Source: Labia minor
Lineage: Eukaryota; Arthropoda; Insecta; Dermaptera; Spongiphoridae
Reading direction: 5' to 3'
Length of the DNA stretch: 64,000 bases
NCBI GenBank assembly: GCA_963082975.1
Contig: OY720348.1
Span: 23,179,146 to 23,243,145, forward strand
Part shown: piece by piece, positions 42,097 to 55,388 of the stretch
Position numbering within the stretch: position 1 is the first letter of the stretch
Layout: every line of letters begins with the position of its first letter
Translations under genes and position numbers: made by a program
Notes under the pieces: generated by a model
Told to the model about the DNA's origin: nothing
What the model saw: the letters and a program-made list of their open reading frames with translations, nothing else
The model's database searches: none

Positions 42097-45000
42097 TATA
42101 TAAGAATCGCTATTACTGTTTTCAAGTCATTCTTTCTAGAAAGGTGTATGGTAACTTTTAAAAGTACAAACATTTCAAATAAAGTAATATAAAAATATTT
42201 AATATTAATATTTTATTGTGTGATAAAAATTGGTTGATAATGATGATGATGAAATGTCATAATGTGTGGTTGTTTCGTGGTTGGATTGGAATCTCGATTT
42301 ATCGGTGAAGGTAACTTGGAAATTGCCGTCGTCCAGTTGGGCTGCGATGCTCTCTCCAATGCTGAGGTGAGAAGGCGCTGCCCTTGAAGGATGGCGGGTT
42401 CGATCCCCTCCTTCCGAGCTCAAGACAAGTAAGCTTCTTGTCTCCAAATGGAATTCCATTCTATCCACCATTCCAAAGACATGGCCTCACTTTGCCACCT
42501 TCATCGCCGTTTAAATATTTCATTAATTATGATATGAAACCAATAATATTGAAGAGGGTGGTTATCATCCCTTAAAAACAAAATAAAATATTCAAACGAA
42601 TACATTTTGTTTACCACAGAAATTTATATACATATATATTTAAGAGATTTGTCTGTATGTTATACTCTTCAAATTTTAATAAAACTATTAATTAGGCCGA
42701 TTGTAATTAATAATTAAATAAATCCTTTTAAATATTTGGATACTGTAATTAACTAATTGCGTTGTTATTTTAATTAATAGACTTATATTTTACCAGAAAA
42801 AATAGGTACGTAATGGAAAATGGAAACGACGATATCTCCTTCACTTCCTTTAAATACATTTTTTATAATAGTTAAAAAAAAAAATAAACTAATTGAATCT
42901 TAAATGCTTTTAGCACCACATACCATCCAATTTCTTTCAAATTTAATAAAATAAATAAATAAATATTAATTTATATATTTATTATAAAATTAAAATATAC
43001 CCTTGAAGAGTTTCAGGTTCAGTAGTTTTGAAGGAGAATGCATTGAAATCATTATCTAAAATATTTTAAATAAATATGTTTAAGGACTTTCATTTTTCAT
43101 AAAGCTTAAATGAAATAAAAAAAAATTAGGTAACTTATGATAAGATAATTAAAAAAAAAAAAATTAAATAACATTAGTAGTACATTGAATAGAGATAAGC
43201 GATGTTTGATAAAAAAATAAACTTTACATTAAGACCACATTCGATGACTGAATTGTATTGTAATATGACAGGTGAATTTTTCATTTCAATTAATCAATCC
43301 TATTTCAACGAATTCATAGGATACTTTACAAGGACAATGAATCCTTTCGATTCCAAATACACTGCTACTAGAATATTTAATTAATCTTTCGTTTAGCAAT
43401 CGTGATATTGTAATTAAATTACATAGAATATACCAGTCCATTGCGAGGTAACATTGCTATCGAATTTTTTTTTTTCATTATTTATTTATTAGTAAATAAT
43501 AACTCACTGTTTGTCGTTTTTCTGTACCTCTACCATAAAAAAAAATTATTTTAAAATCCACTTTAATAAGGAAATAATAATTACTTAAATGAATACTCAT
43601 AATATTGCAATTTATTATACATATTACAAATAATAATTAATTATCTATTAAAGGATTTAAAAATATTAATATAATACTACTACTACTACTACTAATAATA
43701 ATAATAATATATTATATATTTATTTATAAATTAAAACATATTTTTTATTAAGTTACAATAGTTTTGAATATAAATACAATAAATAATTACATAATTAATT
43801 TAAATCAATAAGCTCATTATTCGGCATATTTTTTTTTAAACCAGTGCAAATAAGATTGTTTTAACATCTCTGCACACACCCAAGCCATAATATCGTTTTT
43901 TCCTTGTTATTCTAATGAAACTATTTTTACAATTTATTGAATATTACCTCATTAATAATACAAAGGGTATTATTCTAAAATACACTAAATAATAAAGTAA
44001 ATTTTAATTTTTTATTTATATATTTATATATATATATATATATTCATTCACTTTCATATATTTTTATTAACTAATTTATTAGATTATTTAAGAGTTTTGT
44101 TATAATTTAAAATCTATTGTTCCATTGTGATTTCATATTTATTTTATATTATTTTACTCCCATCGAACTGAACCAAAAGAATAGAATTTCCTTGTAGAAA
44201 TGTGGGTCCCCTTGCTATGAATACTTAGGCGAGGTCGAGAGCCTTGAGAAATGATGATGTCATAGAGGCTGAGCATCCCCGATGAGCTGTACTGGGCTTT
44301 TCAGGTAATATTTGATGACTCGATGCTGATTAACATAATATTTGTTTTATATGAATCAAACTTAAAACTCATATGTTTAGAATGTCTGGTATTGAAACCA
44401 TTAAAAAAAAAATTAATTATCTAATGTGACTAACAAAATAGTCACTGTATTTAACTTTTAGGTACAATTTATATTTATATCACAATAAATTTAGAGAAAC
44501 TTACTAATATTATTATACAATGTTTTAGTCTTTTCTACCTAAAACATCTTATATTTATACCTTTACAAAATAAATTATCTCTAGAGAGACAGATGTTCAA
44601 ATAAAAAAAGAAAACAATTAATTATATATATTTTTCTAAAGGTATTTTCTGATGTGGGTTTTCTTTAGTGACCAATTTCACTTGAAATAGAACATAGGTT
44701 ATTTTCATTTGATTCAATAAAAATTTTCAAATAATTTTTAATATTCCTTGTGTTTAAAAGAATTTAAAATGAATTACTTCTAACACTTAAATCAATACAA
44801 CAAGCAATCTTTTAATTTAAAGAATCCTTTATTATTATCATTATTATTATTATATTATTATTAATTCCTGGTTATCTCCAAAATGGATATTTCTTTAAAT
44901 TAATGCTATTTGGAAGTAGGTCAGGTACGGGAACCACTTATCCACCCAGCTCTTGTCATCTCTAGAAGCTATCTTCTACTAGGATAAGTAATGAAAAAAC

Positions 45001-48000
45001 GCGGTCAAGAAAGCTGAGACGAATAAATATATTAAAGTGAAATTTGTGTTACATGATTGCTCTATTTTTTATAGAAGATTAAAACAAACGATAAAATATT
45101 AATAAATTAACACATTTTTTTATAATTTTTTTTCTGATTACTTTATAATAATTCAGCCATTTCTATCAATGTCATTTTTTTTTAAAAAAATAAAAATTTT
45201 AATAAAATGCGTCCACGACACCTCTGTCCAACCTTTAGCTATGTGGACTAAACAAACACCTACGAAAAGAATATTGTTAAATAAATATATATATATATAT
45301 ATAAAATAATAAAATTAGTCTTGTCAAAATATATTTTATTAACTACCTGTACTATCATTTTTAAATATATATGTATATAGAATAAGAAACAATATTATTT
45401 TTAGTTACAATGTTGCTCACATCATGATAGATAAATAAAAAAATCATGATTATAATAATTAAAACTTAAAACACATTCGGTTTTCAATTCTATTAAAAGG
45501 TATTATCATTAATCTATCTCTTTTATTCTATTTAATAAATTATTGAAAAATAATTTTAATATTATTTTAAAAATGAATTGCATACTTGATAAGTATTATT
45601 TAGAAATTTATAATCTTATATACAATTTATATACTAAACTATTTTATATATATTGTCTCTCTCTATATATATTTACTCATTGGAAAAAGTTTAAACAGTT
45701 TCTAACCTTTTGTTGTTAGATCTAATCAAATTTTATATTTTATTTTTCATTAATAATAATTATTTTACCAAATTTTTCTACTTATTAATATTATATATAT
45801 ATAAATATATTGAATTTTAATTTTTGAAATATTTCTTTTAACACATATGTTATTAAAAACATATTACTAAACCTATTTTTCTATTTTGAATATTGAAATT
45901 TTGATTTCTGATGAAAACTTATCTTATTTTATTCATCATTAATTTGAGTATTTAAGTTTTGGACAATGTTTTCTAGAAATACATCAGAACAAAATCTATT
46001 AATTAATAATGTAAATTTGTATATTTTTTATTTAAATTATAAATTAGTCATATTGTTATTATAAATGGTTATTCTTATATTTTTATAGTAAAACAATTAT
46101 ATATTCATCAACGTTTAAATTTAAACGGATTTTATTAAAAAAAAATTATTTTTGTTTATTACGATATTATTAATTAATTTCCATTTGAATTTTTAATTTT
46201 ACCAATTGATTAACTTGTTTTGAATTTACTTTGAAATTTTTGTTTATCTTTTCGACAATCTTAGTTTATATATTTTTAAGTGTAATTTTGAAAGTTTTAA
46301 TTAATATGAAACGACTCATTTAATATAAAAATTTTCAGCATTGTCTAATATAATAAATATCCGCCATTTTCTTATTTCTACTTGATTTTTTATTTTTCTC
46401 TGTTATATGTGTGAATGTTTTATTTTCTATTTCTTTAAATTTAAATAAAAATGATTTTCAATTTTTAGGTTCCGATAATAAAAAGATTTATTTTCCTGTG
46501 GGAATTTACTTTTTTTTTAATTGCGAACTTATTCACTTCTTTATTATTATTATTTGGTTGGGGTGATTTACAATAGGACCCTCTTATTGACCCAGCTATT
46601 GTTTGTCTCCTTAGGGTTCCGAAGGTTCCGGAGGAAGAATGGATCGGCTACGTCGCTCTTTCCGCGATTCCTTTCGTCGACGGAAGGAACATCTCCCAGA
46701 AAGTTCCAAACCCCATCAATGGCAGGCTGATGAAGCTGGGGTTCGCAGTGGAACATGCAATTTTCATGTAAAAGTGAGTCTAACGATGAAGAGAAAGTAC
46801 AATGTTTTAAATGTAAAAAAATATATTTAAATGAAAAATAAAACTTAGAAATTATTTTTTTTTTTTTATTTATTAACAAATGTTATAAAAAAATTACTTG
46901 AATAATTTAATTTTATTATAATTTTTTTCAATTATTTCATTCTTTATTACAATTTTATAGATTTTATATTTCGTAATAAATAGTTCATATTTATTTTAAT
47001 CTGTGTATATACTTCCCTATTACAATGATAAATATGAATTATAATATAAAATATAAAATTAAAAAAATTTTAATTTTAAGGTGACCAACCGTCCCCCTTT
47101 AGGGAGGAAAGTCCTTCTTTTGTAAGTGTCCTCCTAACTGTCCTTCTTTTTGATATCTCTCCCGTTTTTTGAAATATTTAGGGCATTTTGTACTTTTTTC
47201 AAAATCTTTTCAATTTGCTTCTAAAAAAAAGGTCAAACGTTTTTTCTGGACTAAGCTTTTGAACATTTCCGAATTTTTTTCAATTTGCTTCTAAAAAAGG
47301 TCACCTTATTAATATACTTAATTGAATAATATTTATATTTGTCAATAAATATAATTTTTTTAATAAAATTCATTATTTTTAAATTTTTATTTTATATAAT
47401 CTATTCTTTTTTTTTTTTTTGTTTAATTTAATTGTTATTATATTTTTCAGTATTTAGGTTGTGTTGAAGTTTTTGAATCAAGAGGAATGCAAGTTTGTGA
47501 AGAAGCTTTAAAAGTTTTAAGAGTAAGTAATATTAACAATCAAAAAATTAAAAAAAAAACTATTCTAATTTATAAACATTTTTTTTTTTTTGCTTAAAGA
47601 ATTCTCGTAGACGTCCTGTAAAAGCTATTCTTTATGTTTCTGGTGATGGACTTCGTGTGGTCGAAGATGAAACAAAGGTAATTCTGCTGATTAATTAGTA
47701 AATAATGTCATTTCAATTATCGATAGAGATTGATAATAATTTTGTCTTAATCTATTTTTAATTGTCTTCAAATAAATTCGTTATCTACATTTTTCTATTT
47801 ATTTATGAGAGCATCATCGATTTTTTACTAAATTATTATTATTGTTGCTTTATTATAAAATAATAATTCTATTTCTTCTATATTCAAAGAAAAATTACAT
47901 ATCTTATAATTTGAATATACGATTGATCAAAAAATATCTAATCTATGTGATTTACCATTAGAAAGATTTTATTTAATTTTACTTGTTGCATTTCTCTTCT

Positions 48001-50235
48001 AATATTTACTGAATTGTTTTTAGGGTCTCATCGTTGATCAAACCATTGAAAAAGTTTCCTTCTGTGCCCCTGATCGTAATCACGAAAAAGGTTTTTCGTA
48101 TATTTGTAGAGATGGAACTACGCGACGTTGGATGTGCCATGGATTTCTTGCTCTTAAAGAATCAGTAAGAATTACAAAGCTTTGAACTACGGAAATCGAA
48201 TAATAATAAACGGATGTTATTGTTTTTAGGGTGAACGGCTGAGTCATGCTGTAGGCTGTGCATTTGCCGCTTGTTTAGAACGCAAGCAACGTCGTGATAA
48301 AGAATGTGGTGTAACGATGAGTTTCGATCCGAAAAATGCCACTTTTACCAGACAAGGAAGTTTCCGACAACAATCCTTAACGGAAAGAATAGAGAATGCA
48401 GGCGTGGGTGTAACAACTAATTCTGAAACGACTCAACCGATCAATTCTTCAAATCCAGGACCTCCCCCTGCTAAACCTGTAGTCAATCCGTTTGCAATTG
48501 AACGGCCACATGCCACGATGTCGATGCTTCAACGACAAGGTTCATTTCGTGGATTCCAACAATTGAGCCAGGCATCTCCATTCAAACGTCAAATGTCACT
48601 TCGCCTTGGAGAATTACCGTCCAATCTTGAACGTCAAAGATCTCTTAGCTTGGAGTCATCCAATGACCTTCGATTGCCTCCAAGACTGCGCCAAATGGCA
48701 AATAAACAAGCTGGTGAATGTTATTTGATTTTTTTCATGATTATATAATATCCAAACAATTTTCTTATATATCTATTTATCAAAAATAGTTTTATATTTG
48801 TATGAAAAGTTCAAAATAGATTGGAAATGAATACTATGGTTCCATTCTATTTTTGACTGTGTAAACTAATTAAATAACCTATTCATATATTTCTTTTGAA
48901 AATTTTTATTTCTATTTTTAATTTAATTTTTTTTAATTTTAAATTCAATTTATAGAATATCAAATTTGAATATTTCGAGAATAGTAGAATTAAAAACATG
49001 AAATAAAAAATAAAAATAATAGAAATTTTCTTATGCTAATATTTATTTAATTAACTCACAGTCTTCTTTAGGATATATAATTCTATTATATTTTTAATAT
49101 AAAAGAGTTGACTTCGATTTTAATTACAATATATATCTATTTGTTGTTTTCAGTAAGTCCCATACCTGAAATATCTCCAGTAAATGCTGATACTGTCAGC
49201 GCCATGTGTCAACAATTGTCCCACGGATTATCTTTACTTACAAACGATGATCCTAACTCTAGTTCTCAAGTAATTATATTTTTTAATACTTTGTTTACTT
49301 AGAAATTCAACAAATTTTGATTAATATTCTTTTTCAGACTTTCTCTAACTCTATCTCTAAACAACTCTTTGCCGATATCACGAATTCACCAAATCCAAGT
49401 TCTGGTAATTTCCCAAATTTATTATTTCATTAAATTTACATAAAATAAGAAATCTTTTTTCTATTTCAATGGATTTAATATTAATTTTTTTTTTTGTTTT
49501 GATTTTCTTTTTTGTTTAGCTAACACCAGCTTGGAAAATAGTTTTGTCAAGTTAAATAATTCTATTAACAATAATAATTTAAATCAGAGCCTTGACGAAT
49601 TGCCCAAACCAGCAGTTTCATCTAACCTTTGGCCTTCGGGTGCAGAGACTTCAATAAATTCAAGTGTAATTGTAAATTCATCCACTAATGCTTCACCTGT
49701 ACCTTGGGGAACTTCTAATGCTCAGACAAAAGTTGAATCTTCCATAGTCTCGTCTGTGCCTGCCACTGTTATACCTGCTCCAAGGTAAATCATATTTATG
49801 GATATACTAGCATATTTTAAATTGTATCGATAGTAATAGAATGACGAATTTAATTAATTGAAATAAATTTTAGATTTAGAATCATTGCAATTTTAATTTT
49901 TATCTCTACTTGTGGTCATTAATCTGATTTTCTTTTTATGTTTGTTTACCCCCTCTAGTGGCCTACCTAAGCCTGACCAGTGGTTGGGATCTTTGGTAAA
50001 AGCTAGTCCTCCTAGTCGACGTGCACCTCCCATCGGACAACACTCAAGAGCGCATTCATTGGGATCGGCTGAGGCCTTCTTTTGTTCTAACGGAGATCCA
50101 TTTGACGCTGAATGGGCTGCTCTTGCAACGGGCAGACCGGGGGGTGCTCCTCCTCCAACAGCTGCTGTTGCCCAGCCGGCGCCTCCACCACCTATTGCAC
50201 CAACTAACCCTTTCGCCTTCCAAATACAAATGTAA
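38179..50235 (+). CDS. numb: Numb (PTB-domain cell-fate determinant), complete, 10 coding exons
   Basis: A membrane-associated adaptor that antagonises Notch and is inherited asymmetrically in neural precursor divisions, working through endocytic partners. Exons: 38179-38265, 46615-46773, 47451-47522, 47600-47677, 48024-48164, 48230-48713, 49154-49269, 49338-49404, 49520-49784, 49959-50235 (stop 50233-50235); 581 residues. The first exon encodes [16 protein letters not shown] and a basic tail; it resembles the start of fly Numb (MGN...HEPLER) and fits the N-myristoylation pattern. Residue 38 starts [16 protein letters not shown], the basic aPKC-target segment and a known internal start in flies. 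The PTB domain follows ([64 protein letters not shown]). Then come [19 protein letters not shown] and [12 protein letters not shown] phosphosite contexts, [10 protein letters not shown] (AP-2 type) and a C-terminal NPF at 573-575 for EH-domain partners. Intron 1 is 8.3 kb. Confidence 0.93.
38751..38785. repeat. (TA)n microsatellite, longest of many
   Basis: An uninterrupted AT dinucleotide tract of about 35 bp. Comparable tracts occur near 9664, 33511, 39104, 42067, 52697, 53381, 57160 (preceded by TC repeats) and 58757. Their abundance is a general feature of this genome. Confidence 0.9.
42280..42500 (+). repeat. tRNA-derived SINE in numb intron 1
   Basis: GGCTGCGATGCTCTC and GCTGAGGTGAGAAGGCGC are followed by GGATGGCGGGTTCGATCCCC, which carries a perfect B-box GGTTCGATCC at about 42395-42404. 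The A-box region is degenerate and no cloverleaf closes, so this is a SINE head rather than a tRNA gene. The body continues for roughly 100 bp towards ATGGCCTCACTTTGCCACC. Confidence 0.6.
44161..44304 (+). other. Unexplained GC-richer island ending in a splice donor; possible alternative numb 5' exon
   Basis: The sequence complexity resembles that of exons here, and it ends GGGCTTTTCAG|GTAATA. The next good acceptor downstream is that of numb exon 2 (46615), from which translation could start at Met38. ATGATGA at 44252 with later CTGA motifs also recalls a C/D-box snoRNA, but no closing stem is evident. No protein similarity is recognised. Confidence 0.25.
47078..47309. repeat. Terminal-inverted-repeat element in numb intron 2
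   Basis: Begins AAGGTGACCAACCGTCCCCC and ends AAAAGGTCACCTT; the outer 9 bases (AAGGTGACC) are perfectly inverted. Inside, TTTCAATTTGCTTCTAAAAA occurs twice (about 47210 and 47279), as an internal duplication. It is non-coding and the flanking duplication is unclear. Confidence 0.65.
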
Positions 50236-52691
50236 AATAATAGGATTTATTGTTTTTTTTTGTTGCTTTAAATAGGTAATTTATTTAAAACAAACAAATG
50301 AAAACTTAAATCCATTAATTAGATATTAGGTTAAAAAATAATATCTCCTAAAGTTAAATAAAAAAAATCGACTTTAAAATTGCCTTTTCCATCTATTAAA
50401 CTGAAATCTGAATAATATATCAGAGTAATCAGTATATTTCATAACAACAATGAAATAATCCCCTTAAAGTTTTCGTTTCTATTCCTCATGTATCTTAATT
50501 CTAATTTTGAACTTATGGTCATTATCTTTAATTTGGATTAATGACATTAATATTGTTATTATTATTATTATATTATATTAATAAAAAATAATAATTTATA
50601 TTTAATGTTTTTTTAACTATTCAAGTAACTTCAAAAGCTATTTTAATAAGAATTTTATTTGTTGATTCCATCCAAAATGGAAGAAAAAAAAATTGTAATA
50701 AAAATTAAAGTCGGAACTAATGTCATCTCAAATAATAAATTTCCAATAACAAATTGTTCATTTAATGATACAATTGATTAAAAAATAATTTTTATTTTTG
50801 AAGATTTATCAATATAAAGACATTATTTAACTTTAGGACATATTATTGATTAAATCATGTCGATGAAATTATGTTAAAGGTTTATTTAATGTTGTTATAT
50901 CATTATTTATTTGAAAATGCACAATCTTAAAGTATAATTACAAAAGTACTTGTTATGTACTTAAAAACTGTAAGCTCAATAAATATATATATATATATAT
51001 ATTATTTATATATTTATATATATATAAAAGTTAAACAGAAAATATTTTAAAGTATTATACTGTTTTTTGAATTGTAAATATTCTTCAATTAAATTGTTAC
51101 TTAAATTGTTTGTATACAAATTTTCTTGTGTATAAAATCTCAAAATAACTAAACGTACTTAAATTACTGTATGATTGATATGTTTGATGTTGGATGAATG
51201 TTTATCAACAATTTTTCTTCTATTGTTTCTTTCACGTCTCTTCTTTCTACTATTTTCTTAAATTTGACTATTTTCGATAAATTTTTAACAAGGTTCTTTA
51301 TACAGTATTTTATTGATAATATTTTTTTCTATCAATGGAAATGCATAATAGATTAAATATTATCTGGATTTCAATTATTTAAATCAAACTATTATGTATT
51401 AAATTTTGTATATATGATCCTAATTTTAATTATGATCAACAATTTTTTTTTCTGCTTGCAATAATACCCATAAATCATTATAATTTACTGAAAAAATTAA
51501 ATAAATCTTCATATTTAATTACTATTAACATTTGATTTTCAAATACTTTTTATTGTGTTTAACATTTTTATAAGCCTTTAATTAATATAAAAATTAATTA
51601 ATTGTGATATTTACTTGTAATGAAGTTATTTTTAAGAATATATTTGTTTAATTATTGAGAAAAAAAATAATATATTTTATAAAAAACAAAAAAATTAAAA
51701 ACAATTTTGTTAATTTATCCATTTGTGTATAAACCATTAAAATAACAGTTTTCCTAGTATTTCACTAGTATTTCATTAAATTTCATATCATTTATAAATA
51801 TTGTGTTATATATATATAAAAAATAGAATCACTTCTAATGAGAACTGCCTTAATTATACTGTTTTATATATGATAAAAACATATTAACAAAAATCTATTG
51901 ATAATAATAGAATTTGATCTTTTAAATTTATACAAATTTAATATTTTAGGTAAATTTTTTTTTCTATTTATTTGTAATATTATAAACTATTCAAATTCAT
52001 TTAAGTTAATTTTTATTCATTATCGGTCATTTAATATCTTTTAATATCTGATTAAAATAGAACAACTTAAAATATTGTACTATTAAAATATTCTTAATTC
52101 TCTTATTTTATACAATCAAGTATCAAGTGTTAGTGATTTTTGGTGCCGTATTGTATAAATGATTCCTAAAACAATTGTCGCTTTATATATTTATAAAATT
52201 ATTTTTGTATGTGTTCTTTATCAAGGTGCAGGATTATGTTAGAATAAATAACGCACTAGAAATGTATAAATTTAATATAAAAAAATGTAGTTTATAGATG
52301 AAGATAATCGTATAATATTAATTTTTCCTAAAGAATTTACTAAATATGTATTAAATAGCCAAGATTAATGGTGATGTTTAATTTTACACATTTCTATGTG
52401 TTAATTGCCATTAAAATAAACTGAATTTTTGTTTTCAAGTTTCATATTCATTTTAATGAAATGTATGAATTTGTTTCTTATTAATACTGCTCTATGGAAT
52501 AAATAATTTATTAAATAAACAATATATATTAAGTTGAAAATTAACTTTCCTATAATTGGGAATGTTATATCATAAAACTTATTATGGAAGATGAAATCAA
52601 AACAATTGCATTAATAGCGATTCAATAAGTCATATAAAAATTCAATTTTATAATACCAGGCGGCATATCCAGAAATATTCCTAAAATTACG

Positions 52692-52730
<39 letters not shown>

Positions 52731-55360
52731 CCCAATATTTTCCCCTAGTAGACATAATGGGACAGCCCGATTAGAAAAATACATTATAAAATATATTATA
52801 TAATAATAAATAAGCAATAGCAATCATAAATTAGATTGTAATTTGAAAATACATACTATATAATAATTTAGTATTCGGGCTTAAAAAAAAATCATGGAAA
52901 TAATTGTCACAATGATAAGATATTAAAAAAAAAGAATTAGTATAAAAGCACTTAATTAACAGAACAAGATAACAAAATTTAATTTAAATTTATTAGTAAA
53001 AATAGAAATAAATGAGATATAGATATATAATATCGTATTCGTAAAATTGTTTAATTTTATTTGATTATTTAAATTTAGAACATAGTTAATTAATATAAAT
53101 GGATTTAGAAAATGTATTTTTATAAAAAAAAACAAACAAACCACTGTGTAAGAAACATCTTAATTTTAAATTTAATTTAATATTAAAAAAAATTATTTAA
53201 TGAGAATTTTTTAGTCATCAGTTTGTATATAATTATAATTTAAATTCATTTTTTTATGTTAAATTAGACTGAAGTTATCAAAATACAATGAATTTACAAA
53301 TATGTATTTGAATAAATTAAAAATAAAACAATTTATTGAAAATAATAAATAAATTTTTATTTATTAGTTTCAATTCAAATATATATATATATATATATAT
53401 TTCGAAACAATTCAATTCATTTTAGAATTGAGTTTTGAAATTGTAATTTTCATCATCAATGTTATATATAAAAAATATATTTTATTAAGAAATCGATTAA
53501 TAAAATTATTTCTCAGCTTATTAGTTTAATATTTTCTTTAAAACAATTTTAAATTATGTTTCTATATAATCTAATGATGAAAATTATACTTTTGAAACTA
53601 TAATCTTGATTTAAACAATTTATTTCAAGGTAATATATTGTAATGTAATGTAAAATTCATTGTTTATATATAAAAATTAGATAAATATTTCAATATAATC
53701 CACATTTTGGATTAAACTTAACAATATAAATTAAAAACATTGTTGGTTGTGATGTTGAAAATGTTGACGTTTTAATAAAAAAAAAATAATATTAATGTCT
53801 TAATGAGGAGAGCTTTCATATTATTATTTAATTATAATGAAATAATTGTTTAATTTCAATAAAAGCACGATTATTTTTTGCAACTTCACAATTATACATG
53901 ATATTGACTATTTAACGTCGAAACATCTTCAATTATAATCGGTATCATTTACCAAAAACTTCTAAATTCTTATTTATTGTTGAAAATATATACTTAATTT
54001 ATTATTGACACTTTATTTATAAAAAAAAAATAAAAATAAAACAAGACTTGTTATAAAATAGAATTATTAAAGTGAAAATATATATCAGTTTTGGAAAAGG
54101 ATAACTCTTTCAACATCATTATATAAATCCCCTCCAAATTTGAAGATCCTTATTTTATTTGATCAATTTACTATTTCATTCTGCGTAAATTTTACTTTAA
54201 ATATAAAGAAACAAAATTTATAAATGATTATTCAATTTTACATGATTTATCATAAGATCATGTTTATTGTTTTTCTTTTTTCATTTTTATTTGTTCTTAT
54301 TCATTTATTTTATAATATCCAATCAATTGAAGATGTATTTTTGACCTAATATGATGGTAGAATTAAAATAAAATTTTCAGAGAATTAAATAAAATTAAAA
54401 TATCAAATATTAAAAATTTTTATAATCTATATTTTTTACAAGTGTGATATTAATAATAGATAATATATGTAAACAATAAAAATTAATTTCTCCTCAATAT
54501 TTAAATATAAATTATTTTTTAAGATTTTGGGCCTCATTTCATTCATTTAACTTAAAAAAAAATGTAAATATATAATAATAATAATAAGTACTTTATTTTA
54601 TAATTAAGATTTTGTTAGCCAATTTGATTTATGGTCTATGTTTAATGTTAATTCAATGATTAATCATATGCAAATTTTAAGGCTTATGAATATATATCTT
54701 TAGAAATAATCAAACACCTTTAGGTATATATTCAAAAATTAAGGTACTTATAATATTAGAAATACCAATCTATTCATGTATATTGCTTAAAATGTTATCA
54801 ATAAATCATTTATTATTGTTGAATAAACTTTTTTATAATATTAACCATCGAATTACTATCTTTAATAGTTTATTTAATTATAAACAAATATTATTGCATT
54901 TCTTATTAATTTATTAATTTTTGTTTGTGGTTCTTTAAAAACGAAAATTATTGAAATTTATATACTGATATACTAATTGTCCCATAATAATAGGGGACTA
55001 AAATTTTAAATGGACGCAGAGCATATCAAAAGGGATTTGAAGTTGAAATCAAACATCAATACTTTTTGTCAAAAGTAGATTCAGTCAATTGACTTCCCCC
55101 CCCCCCAACCGCATTCCCCTCTTTCACCCACCCAGGCTGTCTGGATTTCTCACATTAAACTGGAGTGTTGCAATGGATGTGATTGCAATAATTGTTTCAT
55201 ATCGATGTAATTCAAATGTTTTTGAACATACAATTGCATTCACATCTCTTGAAATCGTAAAAACTATATAGACAATGAAAAAATTAGATAAATTTCATAA
55301 TAATTAAAATGAAGTATACTAGTATGGTAATATATATATATATATTGTAATGGTTTTCTT

Positions 55361-55388
55361 GGGTTTCTAGGGGGGAAGGGGAAGGGGA
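55361..55388 (+). other. G-run cluster, potential G-quadruplex
   Basis: Four runs of three or more G within 30 bp: GGG, GGGGGG, GGGG, GGGG, separated by 2-7 bases. The pattern meets the usual G-quadruplex rule. It stands out in an AT-rich intergenic region; no gene is close by. Confidence 0.5.

Larger units (their letters stand above)
38266..46614. other. numb intron 1 (8.3 kb)
   Basis: Mostly AT-rich with long (TA)n tracts (38751-38785, about 39104-39131, 42067-42094). It contains a tRNA-like SINE (42280-42500) and several GC-richer islands: 40020-40075, 44161-44304 and 44870-45010. The island at 44161-44304 ends in a good splice donor. The acceptor at its 3' end is TTTGTCTCCTTAG|GG at 46614/46615. 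Confidence 0.7.

Noticed and set aside
42380-42420. Functional tRNA gene (perfect B box)
   Set aside because: The A box is degenerate and no cloverleaf or acceptor stem can be closed; it is a SINE head.
43202-43384. 60-codon open frame in numb intron 1
   Set aside because: Composition fits chance in AT-rich DNA and there is no similarity I can name.
46639-46773. Taking 46639 (MDRLRRSF) as the only start of numb
   Set aside because: The frame is open upstream to a good acceptor at 46615 and joins in phase to an upstream exon encoding the expected myristoylated N-terminus. 46639 is kept only as a possible alternative start.
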